Origin: Synanceia verrucosa
Taxonomy: Eukaryota > Chordata > Actinopteri > Perciformes > Synanceiidae
NCBI GenBank assembly: GCA_029721515.1
Contig: JAQQSB010001462.1
Location: 19,789 to 83,788, forward strand
Direction: 5' to 3'
Length of the DNA: 64,000 nt
The notes under the pieces were generated by a model. It searched no databases, had not been told where the DNA came from, and worked only from the letters and a program-made list of their open reading frames with translations. Below are positions 1 to 11,623 of the stretch, piece after piece. Within the stretch, counting starts at the first letter, position 1; each line of letters opens with the position of its first letter. Made by a program: the position numbers and the translations under genes.

Positions 1-274
1 TCCACCCACTCATGATCCACCTACCTGGTCCACCCTGATCCAATCTGCTCCACCTACTCCTGCTCCACCCACTCATGCTCCACTCCACCCACTGCTCCAC
101 CTACTCCTGGTCCACCCACTCATGCTCCACCTACTCCCTGATCCACCCACTCATGCTCCACCCACTCCTGGTCCACCCTCACTCATGCTCCACCTACTCC
201 TGGTCCACCCACCATGCTCCACCTACTCCTGGTCCACCCACTCATGCTCCACCTACTCCTGGTCCACTACAAAA
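1..274. repeat. 15-bp minisatellite, left copy
   Basis: Tandem units of the form TCCACCYACTCMTGS, alternating between TCCACCCACTCATGC and TCCACCTACTCCTGG, run from the window edge to about 274. The true left end lies outside the window. Because the unit is 15 bp (five codons) it stays open in frame and produces a spurious His/Pro/Thr/Ser-rich open frame at 75-311. The same array occurs at 11,624-11,935 at the head of the right copy of the larger duplication. Confidence 0.9.
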
Positions 275-1130
275 CAAACTTCTGGCTCCATCTAGTGGGC
301 TAATTTGGTGAACTGAGTTTGATGGTTGCAGTATTCAAACTTTCCATGTGTGCATGGTCGCTCTGATACATAATTAGCTAAAACTAACACTAAACTCTGA
401 ACATAGAACTTGTCAAACAAACAATCACAACAATTTCTCACTAATACTTGTCAAGGATACTGAATAAAATCACAACAACAGTAAAATAATCATAAGGATT
501 TCTTACTACTAACTGTAAATGATACTGAGTAAAGCTTCTACTAAACTGGCATTTATAATACATCATCTACCTTTTTCCTGTCAGCTCTCAATTGTCATAA
601 CCACTTTCTACAAAAAACCCAAAACAAACAATTTCATTGATTGATTTACACAAACTAACTACAACTAACAACAACAGTAACAGGGGCAGAAGAATTGAAT
701 TGAAAAGCTGTATGTATGGATGTAATGCATCCCCTCTTGCTTGTCTTGCACATCTTCCTGCTCTCCGCTAACATACATATTATAAATCAAACATGTCATC
801 TCCTGCAGCAAAGCTCATCCACCCATACAGATGTAGAATCCATTGACGCCTCTGAGAATTTGGACATAGTAATAGCAGATTTGACTGAAGATTTATTCCC
901 AGGTTATGCAAATAAACCCAGAGTGCCACTCACCAAGAACTAATACAGTAACAACTAAAATATGCATTCCTACTGAAAATGTGTGGGAATACTGTCAGCT
1001 GAAGCTACGCTGTTTCATGTTGAATGCTGCTTAGCTAAGCTAATCTGCTAATGCTGGGTTGAATGTTTTGGGAAGGTGAAGTAGAATCATTTTTGAAAAA
1101 ATATGAATGTATAATTTATTTAATTCAATT
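275..1130. other. Non-coding part of duplicated unit
   Basis: No recognisable gene. AT-rich sequence matching 11,936-12,905 with scattered small indels. The short open frame at 716-943 (hydrophobic start, then QSSSTHTDVESIDASENLD) is disrupted differently in the right copy at about 12,590-12,640, so I do not treat it as coding. Confidence 0.5.
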
Positions 1131-1650
1131 TAAAAAGTTGAATGTTGAAAATGTGTGATGTAGCATAAACCACACTTTTTAGATATTAAAGCTGCAATCC
1201 ATGATGCTGTTCAGAAACACTTTTTGTTCTACTGGGTGAAATGCTCCTTCTACCCTGAGAGCAGTCAATACATGATGTGTTCAGAAAAAAGGAAGGAAAG
1301 AATCAGACCTCTGTGGCAGCTACAGGACTGTAAAAACTCTGACCAATCAACTGACACTCAGAGCGAGATAGAGAGAACCAATCATGTGTCATCCCTGCTC
1401 ATGTCCCTCCCTCCTCCCTCGGCAGGGTGGAACGAGAGTTTAGCTGGGTTGTCGCTGATCAGCTGGCCTATTGGTCACCGAGAGACTCTGGTCACACATT
1501 GCGGTGGCGATGGCTGGACGCTGACTGGCTGCCTGGCAGATGGTGTCGTACAAATTATTCAGATAATACATTCATTAAATCTCGATTTTAAGCCAGAAGG
1601 GTATCGCCTTAACGTTAACTCCAAATACAAGAAATGAAAACATTGAAATG
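1131..1650 (+). repeat. Dispersed fish-type repeat with two CCAAT boxes
   Basis: The block runs from the TTAAAGCTGCAATCCATGAT region (about 1,187) through GACCAATCA (about 1,342) and AACCAATCA (about 1,376) to the AACGTTAACTCCAAATA region. It is repeated at 12,955-13,243 plus 14,484-14,700, where it is split by a 1.24 kb block. The paired CCAAT motifs suggest an old promoter, but no start site or reading frame follows. The open frame at 1,224-1,637 crosses the split point and is probably fortuitous. Confidence 0.5.
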
Positions 1651-2568
1651 AAAAAACACTGTTGCTTTTTAGACTAAACTTGACTGATCAGATGTTAAAA
1701 ATTAACACGTAGACAGAACCAAATAACAGAGAGCGAGAATAAAAAAGAACTAATGAGACACAGATGAAGACCGGAAAACGAAAGACAACAGCCTAAAAAG
1801 ACAACTGAAGTCTGGAGATTTTTGGTTTTCTATTATTCTTGAGAAGTGGTGGAATTGGGAGGAGTTCAACGATCCTTCCTCTCTTTTCACTTTTTAATTC
1901 ATATGTAAAAGTGAATTGAATATAATCTACTGTTAACTTATGAATCACATATTCACTTCCCACTATAAACCAAACAAATTATTACCTTAGTGTTAAGCAT
2001 GTGATGAGACATTTGATAATCACCAGTTTTTCAGCAAATGTTATAAGCAGATTATTATCACATAACTTTAAGATGTAATGCATCTCATTATGTAGTTTAC
2101 CAAACTAAACAAGATTGAAAAACAGGATTAATTCAACCATGCTAACAAAGAAAAACAATAGATTATAATTACTAAGTTATTAACTTTGAACACAGCTTTG
2201 CATAAAGTTCACAGATGAAATATCAAAGATTATATGGAAGATTTAATTTTCATTGTCCACTAGATGGCAATGTGGCTCCATGATAGGAATTTATCTTAAA
2301 AACAACTCACTTGTAACTCAGTGACACATACTGCTTTAGGGAGTCAAAAAAAGGATCAAAATTCATCTTTTCATTTGAGGACTAATTTTATCCAACTCAT
2401 ATCATGTTTAGATACTCATAACTCTTTATTTTACATTACATAGAGAACTTCATCCACAAAATCTGAGTGTTTTCACATCTGTGAGCCAGTTTTATGGATT
2501 TCTTCTTTTTCTTCTCTGGGGTCCATAAACACATCACAGATAAGAGCGATGGAGGTGTGGAGGTCACT

Positions 2569-2612
<44 letters not shown>

Positions 2613-2613
2613 C
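2569..2613. repeat. (GT)n(GA)n compound microsatellite
   Basis: About 12 GT units are followed directly by about 10 GA units. The ~140 bp around it (2,495-2,635) is absent from the right copy, where GTTTTATGG joins straight to CTTAAAGTTGC at about 15,590. Confidence 0.95.
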
Positions 2614-2703
2614 ATTTGGGAGAAGAAAACATAAAGTTGCAATTCAATTGTGAGGAATGTGTTATTGAATTGAAGAATTATTTGATGTTCTGTAATACAT
2701 GCA

Positions 2704-5211
2704 GGTACAAAAAGAGAAAGGAGAAGGGACTTTTAAAGTCTGTCTGGAGCTAACTGCTAAACAGCAAAAAAAAAAAAACAAAGAGCAAAGTGGAATGAAA
2801 ACTCAAAGAGGTACAAGAAGAAGAAAAAATGCCTCCAGACAGTTTCTGAACGACAGCCCCCATCTGATGTCTCCTGCACAGATGACCAACTCCTACAGCC
2901 CAGACCAGTGCTACAGCCCAGGGACGAAAAAGACACAGGATTGCACAATCCTATAATAAGGTGTTATTGTTTTATATCTCCAGCACTCACCCAATCAACC
3001 TATCCATCACTCACTTGCTGCCCTCTCCATCACTGTCATTCCTTTCTTTTTCACTCACTCACTGACTCACTTTCTTACTCAGTCAGTCACTCACTCTCTG
3101 ACTCACTCAGTCAGTCACACTTTGTCTTACTCAATCACTGTCTCACTCTCTTCCAGGAGGGACACGCCATCAACCGGAGGAACTCAAACCATTAGTGATG
3201 CAACACAATCACCTCTGGTCCAATGACATCAACACCTAAAAGAACAATGTCCACAAAGGAAAACTCAAGCTAACTAAAAAACTGAAGATCACACTGACAA
3301 AGCTCGAGAAGAAAAACAAGGAGCTCGACAATCTGAGAAAAAATAAAACATCTTGAAGCAAAGAATGCACAAAGGAAGCTGGCAGACAAAAGGAAGGTTA
3401 CAGACAGGCAGCCACAACATGAGAAGGCAGATCCATACATTCCTTCACAGAGATGACATCACAACCGTGATCAATGGAAAACTGGAGAAATCAGGAGAAA
3501 TGGTGCAATCTTTAGGAAGAGGTCACTGACTGACACACTAGAGAATCTCCACAAGGTCTTTCTGAGGAAAATCCCTCTATGAAGATTTCCCCGCTCACAG
3601 TTCTGCAAGCATCGTCCATTCTGGATTGTGAGCCCAAAAAGTACAGGAAAGGAGACTTGTGCCTGCAAACTACATGAAAACTTCACATCCAAAGTGAAGA
3701 AGTTGCAGCAGCTTGGATTAATAGATTCCAATAAGCTGGCAGACTTGTTTACCAACTGTGTGTAGACTTGAGCAATATAAGCTGCACAGCAACTGTGCTG
3801 CATAATCCGTTGCAACACCTTACCAAAAGACAACCCATTGCCAGTTCTGATGGACTCCAGCCACAAAAAACAACATGGTGAGATGGGAATGAGTGGGTGA
3901 CAAAAGCGTGCCATCATACTGGAAAACATCTCTCCTGATGGTACTGAGGTTGAAGGCAGAAAGCAGCACACCACTCTGGGAAACGACAGCGACCAGCCCA
4001 GAAAAACTGGTGGAGCAAACAAAGAACTTTGACCTGCCACGTTTCAAGGTTCACCTCTTCAAACATAGCACACCAGTTAGTCAGAGAGACTGGCAGGCTG
4101 AAAGAGAGTTGGTGGAAGATGAAGGAGTTGTACATTTTGACTACAGTGAAAATTACAACTGTAAGTGGAGCAAGGGGAACATAAAGGACACTCACTTTGG
4201 TGGAGGTCACAAACAGGTTACTTTGCATACTGGTGTCCTGTATGAGAGTGAGGGACAACCCGAAGCCTTTAAGCCACGGTATCCAGCAGTCTAAAGCACG
4301 ATGCTGTAGACAAGACGTGGGCACACTCCTTGATCCAGTGTGGCAGCATATAAAATCCAGTCAAATTCCACAGTAAAAAACATGTCCCACCTGTGAATGT
4401 CTGATGGGCCAACTTCCCAATACCACAACAAGGTTTGTTCATGAGCAATAACTTTTAGACTGGGAGTATTGATTGGTCAGAATTTTATAAATCCATCAGT
4501 GAAGAACATGAGAAGAAGACAAAAATACCCCCATATTTACACTCACTCACTGTATCACTCCACTTCTTTCTGACTCACTCTCAACATTCCAACCTCTCTA
4601 TCTTTCTCTCCCGCCATCCCCAGGTCTCTCCTTCTATTTGGCATCCACAGTTGCCTTTCATAAAGCGAGTTTCAAGTCTGTGACCTGGAGATTTTACAGG
4701 AGGTGCATCACATTTGGAAAAGGTGCTCCAGACTAAGCGTTGGAGGAGCAGTGAAAAATCTTGGCCGACACAGGCTGGTAGTCTATGGAACGGTGACATA
4801 CCTGATGCCGCTGAAGCCTTGCTGCACACAACCTGCTCAAGAGCAGAGTTCAGTGAAACTCTTCAAAGGTGACTGAAGAGGACATTGAAACATTTGGGGG
4901 AGTTGAGTGCCCCCATCACTGAAGACAGTGCAGGGCACTCTGAAAGTACATCAGGTAAGGTATCACTCAGTAAACAATCAGATTATGATGATTCCCATTA
5001 TGTTCCACTGAATAACATGTTACAACGTTACTCATTATTTTTCTGTTGTTTTCAGCTTATTGCAACAGAACTAGGGAAGATCAGAGTGAGGGATGTCTCA
5101 TGCTTCTGTAAGCCTGCATGTGATTGCTATGTCTGGAAACAAGTCATTCTTCAAAGAAGAGACGGAAAAATAGGGACTCTGTTGGAGTTGGGCAATGGGT
5201 GCCTGGGTTAA
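2704..5211 (+). pseudogene. Transposase-like pseudogene, unnamed family, left copy
   Basis: Decayed intron-containing gene of a family often left uncharacterised in fish and cnidarian proteomes (recognised from memory of motifs, not by search). Seen in order: a basic N-terminus (about 2,783-2,830, AKWNENSKRYKKKKK); intron 2,961-3,156; a Lys/Leu/Glu coiled coil (3,240-3,420); a degraded Cys-bearing segment (3,600-3,670); FDYSENYNCKW at 4,136-4,168; HFGGGHKQVTLHTGVLY at 4,194-4,245; SDGPTSQYHNKVC at 4,400-4,438; an exon 4,624-4,954 with GKGAPD and, in another frame, VGGAVKNLAD, bounded by CAG and GTAAGG; a last exon 5,056-5,211 with RVRDVSCFCK. The two Asp-bearing motifs suggest an RNase-H-like fold (inference). 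Frameshifts and stops break it throughout, so it is not functional as assembled. Flanked by repeats shared with 15.66-17.25 kb. Confidence 0.75.
3046..3150. repeat. CACT-rich tandem repeat in intron
   Basis: Degenerate (CACT/CAGT)n, with TCACTCACTGACTCAC-type units, inside the first recognisable intron of the transposase-like pseudogene. It is matched at 16,022-16,150 in the right copy with a different unit number. Confidence 0.8.
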
Positions 5212-5805
5212 GTATGACGGATGCCTGTATCCTGGTATTGTAACACAGGTAGGAACTGTGTAGCTGTTAAGTGGATTCAAGGTTTAAAGATTATTACATT
5301 GTAATGGAGATGGTAATTTCTCTTCACACCATGTCATGCCACAATGTCTCCCTGCCGTGCCCAGAGTGTGATGCTCTCCTGGCTGAAGCGATATCACATT
5401 TGCTGTATATGGAAATATTTGGATGTAAGCATGAGTGATAACTTCAAATTTTATTTTTATTACAAGAGCTATTTGTCAAGTCTGTCAATAAAAATTATGA
5501 ATGTTTACACTATGTGGCTATTCTGAACTATTAATAGAACATGCATGAAAAAAAACAAAGGTCTTACCTTTCATACATATTCAGTAATCATCAATTGAAA
5601 AATGTGTGTAGCCAGTAATGAACTTATTAGGTCAATGACTCAATAAACATTCTCAAAAATGTATTAAAAAACATGTATTTGACTCAGTTCATTTTAATTG
5701 AGACAGTTAGTTGAGACCCTGCTTGCTACTAATGAGAGAGAAAAAAACTAGCAAAATTGACTCTAAAATTGTTTTTTGCAAAAGGACAAAGTTTCGGTGG
5801 AGAAT
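5212..5805. other. 3' region of left transposase pseudogene
   Basis: AT-rich sequence after the last recognisable exon. It has no counterpart in the right copy, where the equivalent interval is missing and a SINE sits at the break. A TTCAATAAAAATTATG stretch near 5,480 contains AATAAA and could be a polyadenylation signal. Confidence 0.4.
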
Positions 5806-6175
5806 CACCCAGCTAGGATAGACTCCAGCCCCCCCAAATACAGCTTACATGTTGATGTATCAGCATTAATACTCCAATAATATAATATATGATACAATAT
5901 GAACTGGAGCAGGTACTTTAAAATTTGAAATTTTGTAGAACAGTGTTGTATTGACCCAGCTAACAGACCATTGTGTGAAATGTGTTTTAGTAATAATAAT
6001 AATAAGCTGAGTTAATGAATATGCTTTACTTTATGTATATTGTGTACTTACTTTGATGCCGATAACTGATGGATCAACTAAGCTCATAAAAGTTTTTTTG
6101 TATTCACTTCCTCTCTCCAGGTGAAATGAGCAGCGTGTCTTCTGTTAAACACTTCCAGTTGTGTTCCCGTTCTGT

Positions 6176-6335
6176 TCTATTCTAATCTGCTTTGATCTGT
6201 GTTCTATCTCAGTTTTGATCTGTATTCTAATCTGCTTTGATCTGTATTCTAATCTGCTTGATCTATTCTAATCTGCTTTGATCTGTATTCTAATCCTGCT
6301 TTGATCTGTTTTCTAATCTGCTTTGATCTGTACTG
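6176..6335. repeat. 22-bp tandem repeat
   Basis: About seven units of TCTAATCTGCTTTGATCTGT plus two bases, with small indels. The right copy has about two and a half units (17,690-17,745) and the 56 kb copy only the start of one. There are no spacers, so it is not a CRISPR-like array. Confidence 0.9.
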
Positions 6336-6462
6336 TACCTTCTATTATCATTTTGCATATTTAGTTACCTAGGCAACCATAGGGAGAGTAGTGCTAAGTA
6401 TTGTCAAAAATCAATAAGTGCATTATTACACATTTATGTATCTTAATGCATAATGCGTGTAT

Positions 6463-6482
6463 ACACACACACACACACACAC
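6463..6482. repeat. (AC)n microsatellite
   Basis: About ten AC units at the right edge of the left duplicated unit. The counterpart is at 17,863-17,884. Homology between the two units ends here. Confidence 0.9.
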
Positions 6483-6485
6483 AAC

Positions 6486-9110
6486 AATATATTACAAGAT
6501 TAAGAGTCACAATTAAAATTACTGATTCGACACAGAAACCGGATCATCCATTTTTAGGAAAAAAAGCCAGTATGACACTTTATGATCGTTAATATAAACA
6601 GCATCTGCTGCATCCAAGTATCTTTTTTTTGCAGCCTCTGACTCATTAAGATTGGGTTGTGACTTCCAGGCTGGATGTCACACGCTCTGCCTCATGGGAA
6701 TCCCATGTTCTTTTCGAGCTGGAGTGGTCATTGTCACTTGAAGAAAGTGATGATGTGGGAGGGATGTTGAATGAGCTAAAGGAGAGAAGTCTAAAAGAAA
6801 TATAAATTTGGTTAAAAAAAAATCACACCTGATCCCACATTTTCAAAACTGTTTTTGCAATTATAACAGATCATTCTCTTCACATAATTTTTGAAAATCA
6901 TGTTAAAGTAGAGACAGAGATGATGAGTAGAGACAGAGACATGCGATCTAAACTGATAATTGGGAAGCAGCATTACAAATGATGTTACAATGAGACTTGC
7001 CTTCCCCTGAATTGCTGTCTTGTGTTGTTGCACTTGGATCAGGAGCAATCTGTATCTCAAGATAGATGTTTTTCTCCAGTGTCTGAGCTGGGTGGATAAT
7101 ATATTTCAAGAGATCAGAGTGAGGTTACAAAAAAATACTTTTTCAAACATATGGTTTAAAGAATGCCATTATAAAGGCTTACACTCTAATCATACACCTG
7201 TAGCAATTACCTATAGCAGTTTTTTTTCATATTTGGCCAATTGTTACTCCCAACTTTTCACTGATTGGGTTATGGTTGTTTTTTTTTTTTTTGTTTTTTT
7301 TTTACACAGTTCATGGATAACAGAGAAATGTAACTACCTGCATCAGTGGGATTCTGTCACGCATCGTAAGGCATAAACCGGACTGGCCTCTATCAGTTCA
7401 GAAAAAATGTCTTCCTCAATTAGTGTGTTGGTTTCCCAAAAAGCATCAAGTTCCGTGAGCACTCAGGAAGCCCAAACTTGTTTCTGACTGAGAGAAAACA
7501 GATTTTTTTACAGTGAATGTAATTCACACTAATTACTTATCCTAATCTAGCGTCAATGACAGCTATAAGCCTGGTGGACCGGCAAGGCTTTGCTTTGAAG
7601 CCAAACGTTGCTAATTTATTTATTTTTTAAACACTAACATTAGCCGGATCCTCCCGAAACGCAGCACTGACATTAGGCGGATCCTCATCTAACTTGTCAC
7701 CTTACCGTGATTTTGCCCTCCACCACCACCCAGAAAGCACCAGGATAAGTCTAATTCCTGGGGAAAGCCTGCAATACTCACATTTCTTTCAGATACTCAA
7801 TATTTGGCCGGAAAAATAACTTACCACTCAACAAGTTTGTTTTACTGCAAGCAGCCACTTCTTTCCGAACGTTATTCACCTTACAAGCTACAAGCAGTGA
7901 GAATGTAATTCACACTGATTGCCTCAATCAGCTGCCAATGACAACGGAGTCGATCATCACACCACATGATATTTTGTGAATACGCGACTTCATACTGTCA
8001 TTTACAGTCCTGTAGAAGAAGGTAATATATCCAGTTTTTACCTTATTTAAGGTTTCTTTCGCATTACTTTATACAGTCTAAGCCCGGGTCTGACGTCTCC
8101 GCCTCATTCTTCCACTTCCAACCGTTGTGAGGCAAGTGGTGAAAATGCCTTGCTTGAATCCGGATATTGTCTTCTATTTCTTACGTTTTGGTTTAATGGC
8201 TCTGATATTGGCGTCAACACAGCCAGGAATTGAATGTAACTCAGTCACAGGTGCTATCATGTCACTTGCTTGATTAACACTGCTTGCAGAGTGCTATTTC
8301 ATCACTATAAGTGTTAAAACAACACCCAAAATTCAACATCCACCAACTCAAAATTATTTAATACACTGAATAAAACAACACTACAGATTTTGCTGTGTAA
8401 ATAATGAACTTAACTCTTCTCATTTCTTGAGTATACTTCCCAGGAAATCTATCTGATACTATGTGGGCACCTAAGTGCTTAAGGCTTAAGTTTTAATGAC
8501 TGGCAGAATAAACAGATAAGACCAGTTCCTCCTCTCTGACCCAAGAAACTCCAGGACATACACCAGGAGGAGGAGTTTTAATGCCCACATTCCTGCTTTA
8601 ATCCTGCCAGACACACTCCAAAGCTTAATGTGGCCTCTTCCTTCCCTCCTCCCTGCCTGGAACAGAACATTACATTAAGATTTTAATATGGTTAACTATG
8701 TGCTTTCATTCCTCAGCTACTGTCATATAAGTATCACTGTTACAACAAGTCAAACACTCAGTCTCCCACACAGATCCCTCTTCCTTTTCCTCCTTCTGAT
8801 AAGCGACTAAATGTGACATGTGGGAATGGTTGTGGATTAAATCTACAGACACAATCATACATAGATCCGCCTGTTGTAGTACAACTATACCATGATGCTC
8901 TGATATCATGGTTCATCTGTGTTGGTTAATTTGTTGGATTAATTCTCAAGTTCAATTCGGTCAAGTTTTGTTCTGTAGTGGTTTTCCTACTATAGGTTGC
9001 TTGGTGTCATGTTACAGCTGAGAGAGGAGAGCTTTTACATAGAGAAACTTTAATAAAGTAAAACACAGCAGTATTAACATCAAATAAGTTAAAAAGAATA
9101 TCATCTCAGT
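6486..9110. other. No gene recognised
   Basis: AT-rich with homopolymer runs (a long T run near 7,277-7,303). A short motif, AATGTAATTCACACT, recurs at about 7,517 and 7,894, and a GGATCCTC-containing motif is doubled at 7,646 and 7,680; both suggest an old mobile-element end. 8,510-8,660 is more GC-rich and unassigned. Open frames are short and not family-like. Confidence 0.4.
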
Positions 9111-9990
9111 TAACTTGGTGGATGGGGAGGGACCAGTGGTCACACCCCACTGGACCTTTCTGCTAACAAAGATCATAAAAGCCTCAGCTGGTCTGAGTGC
9201 TCTCTCTACTCCTTTTCTTCAGTCCTTCCAGTCAGTCAAGTTCTGGCTCTTCATCCTCTCCACTGCATTCTCTGTTCTCCCTCTCCCACATGCTGGGAGG
9301 GGGAGGGAGAACAATGATGACCCAGAGACAGAGACATGTGCTGTCCCACCGCCAGGCCCACCGCCTCATGGCATGAAGAGCAACCTCTCTCCAGAAAATC
9401 TTCATTCTGCTCCAGATATGACTGAAAGACTCTGAATGCTGCCTCTGGAATGGCCTCCTCAGGACCCAGCACCTCATGGCATGAAAGAACAGCCTATCCA
9501 GAACCTTCCAACTCTGCATCCTGTCCTCAAGGCCATCTTGTCTCTCTCTATTCCTTTTGCCCTGAAAATGTGATCCAGCTCCCTCTGCTCAGACACAGGC
9601 TGCAGAAAATGACTCCAGCCATCATGAAGAAACTAAAAGAAGAAAAAGACCCTGTCGGTCGCACACGCTGGGTGTGAATCCAGCCGACCTCCCCCACCAA
9701 CAAAGAGGGGGAAGAGGTGAAACACAGGGCACAGAGACTATGCTGTGAAGAGAGAGACAGACAGAGAGAGAGACTGAGATGGAGCCATGTCAACCCAGAG
9801 ATGTCCACTGGGATGCCCGAAAGAGCCACTGGTGAAAGTTCAAGCAGAAGTCGCCTGCAGAGATCCAGCAGATCCAGACAGAACCTGCAGCCACTCCTCA
9901 CTCCCATCCATCCAGGAACAGTGATATACTGCATATACATCTTACAGATATTAAAGAGTTTGATGATTAGACGCATAAATTGAATATGGC
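9111..9990. other. Unassigned higher-GC block with open frames
   Basis: Overlapping open frames of 70-140 codons occur on both strands, which usually reflects base composition. CCTCATGGCATGAA is repeated at about 9,364 and 9,473, hinting at a tandem duplication of roughly 109 bp. No domain was recognised and no splice sites frame a consistent exon. It may be an old element or exon remnant. Confidence 0.3.
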
Positions 9991-10379
9991 CTGACTTTAG
10001 GGTTTTCCATCCAGCAAGCTTGATAAAATTTATTAAGATATCAGTAAAGAAGCGCTGGGCAAACCAATCTCTGAATAGTAAAATTACTCAGAATCTTCTC
10101 CTGATGTCTCTCAAACTCCTCAACTGCCTAGAACGCTACACCAAACCCTTAAACCAAATTTTGGTAACAGCCTAATTCTTAATTTGGTCTAGATAACCAC
10201 CACTGAATTAAACTGGTCACATTGAATTAATTAATCAGATATTCATCCCTTTGAACTTTGCCTTTGTTTAATCATTCCATTCTACATTTTTGTCACAGTG
10301 AGTCAATGTCATGTATCTTCCATCAATCTTCCCTTTATTCCTAGTTTTTTATTTTCTGTTTTATTATTTCTGTTAGTAA

Positions 10380-11085
10380 CCTGGTCATTTAGTTTGTCAA
10401 ACTAATCATTTATTATTAGTTATTTTCTGTGGACAGTAGTAGTCTGGTTTCATAGATTTGTCAACATAAACTTCTCATTTATAAAGAACTTGGTTATTTG
10501 ATTTGTGTGTGTATATAAAGTAATTGAAATCACTGTACACTAGGCCGTCATAGAACTCCGTAGCACACCCTGAGATTACAGAAGAGACTTCTATTAATTA
10601 ATGTCAAATTCACAGAGTTTTCCCCTGTTTTAGCAAAACTGGGTGGCGCCCTGATAATTTCCTTACGCTATTAAAGGTAATTTTGGTTTATGATCAATAA
10701 CTTAAAGATATTGTTCATAAATACATAATTTGATATTAATTAATGATTGACTAATCTGCTCTACACTATTTATGCTACAATGTAGTGAAATCAGTTTCTG
10801 TTCGTGTAGTTTAGTCATGTAGTTTGTCAAATAAACATAAAAGTTAGTTGGTTATTTGATTTGTGTGTGCTCTATAAAGCAAATTGAATCACTGGACCAC
10901 GCAGGTCCAAGAATCTCAAGAGCTGCCTTAGGTTAAGAGACCCTATCATATCAAATCTGCAAGTTTTCCCTGTTTCCACAAAACTGGATGGTAGGAAAAT
11001 GTGTGAATCCTAATAACTTAAGAGTTATTGATTATAAATACTGATGTTATACAAATGAATGACTGATTATTCATGTGCTACAGGG
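10380..11085 (+). repeat. Diverged LTR-like direct duplication
   Basis: Two diverged copies (about 10,380-10,770 and 10,800-11,085) share TAGTTTGTCAAA, TTGGTTATTTGATTTGTGTG, a TATA-like element (GTATATAAAG / CTCTATAAAG), ATTGAA..TCACTG, TTTTCCC and AAAACTGG. After the first lies GGGTGGCGCCCTGATAATT (about 10,642), whose TGGCGCCC core resembles a retroelement primer-binding site. No coding region lies between them, and LTR termini or target duplications are not evident, so retroelement origin is only a suggestion. Confidence 0.35.
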
Positions 11086-11623
11086 AAGCGCTTCTTTGTG
11101 CTCCAGTGATCCCTGTCAACTTCTTTCTGTGCACTCATATCAGCCTGTCTGCCTCCACTGGCTAGTTGTTCACTGCTCTTGTAGTCATTTCTGCAGTATT
11201 GAGCTGCTCCTCTGCAGGGAGCTTACTGACCCTACAAAAATAACAAGAGAAAAGAAGTCAAGGCTGCATTGTGTTAACATTTATTTGAGCTTTGCATGCA
11301 AAGTGTAATTGTACTTCCTCATTCCATGTTAGCTGGTTGGACTAGCTACCCTTCCTGTTAGCGCTGCCCGCCATGGTAGTGGAGAGGTTTGACTGAGCAA
11401 GAAGTTATAAAGAACTTCAGAAGTACTTATTTGTGCTGAAAGAAATTCTGATTCTGGTTCTGATTGTCCCACCGAGGAGAGCGATACACTCCACTCTTTG
11501 TAAGACTGCAGCTGACCCTTACAGGAGACAAGTTTCCTTCTCGCACTGGTTGTGAGACTGAACAAAGCTCACCTGAACTGGTGAAGGTCATTTCACAAGG
11601 GAGGGAGTGAGCTAACTACGTCA
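11086..11623. other. No gene recognised
   Basis: Unassigned sequence between the LTR-like duplication and the right-copy minisatellite. Open frames at 11,075-11,308 (+) and 11,329-11,565 (-) have no recognisable domain. Confidence 0.4.

Larger units (their letters stand above)
1..6485. repeat. Left copy of a ~6.4 kb duplicated unit
   Basis: The order minisatellite, non-coding block, dispersed repeat, transposase-like exons, 22-bp tandem repeat and terminal (AC)n is repeated co-linearly at 11,624-17,885. Matching landmarks include the GATGTAATGCATCCCCTCTT-type block at 720 and 12,480 and the ATTAACACGTAGA block at 1,700 and 14,775. Homology stops at the (AC)n tract on both sides. The copies differ by many 1-4 nt indels plus larger blocks. 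Either a segmental duplication or two insertions of one long mobile element would explain this; the third copy of the 3' end at 56.2 kb favours a mobile element. Confidence 0.85.
5806..6485 (+). mobile_element. SINE-tail remnant joined to shared 3' end
   Basis: AGCTAGGATAGACTCCAGCC (about 5,810-5,830) is the tail of the common fish SINE. It is followed at once by AAATACAGCTTACATG and about 500 bp that recur at 56,207-56,533 with the identical junction, and from about 6,017 on at 17,550-17,862. The shared junction shows that SINE tail and 3' sequence were duplicated together. It ends in the 22-bp tandem repeat and an (AC)n tract. Confidence 0.7.

Noticed and set aside
75..311. 78-codon open frame rich in His, Pro, Ser and Thr
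   Set aside because: It lies in the 15-bp minisatellite, whose unit length is a multiple of three; no start context or conserved sequence.
3471..4324. Minus-strand open frames of 75-189 codons
   Set aside because: They are antisense shadows of the transposase-like pseudogene; family motifs read on the plus strand.
6176..6335. Regular 22-bp repeats considered as a CRISPR-like array
   Set aside because: Repeats are directly adjacent with no spacers, and the context is a eukaryotic genome.
9548..9983. Overlapping 142- and 88-codon frames on opposite strands as a gene
   Set aside because: Composition-driven overlap, no domain, no clear splice structure or start context.
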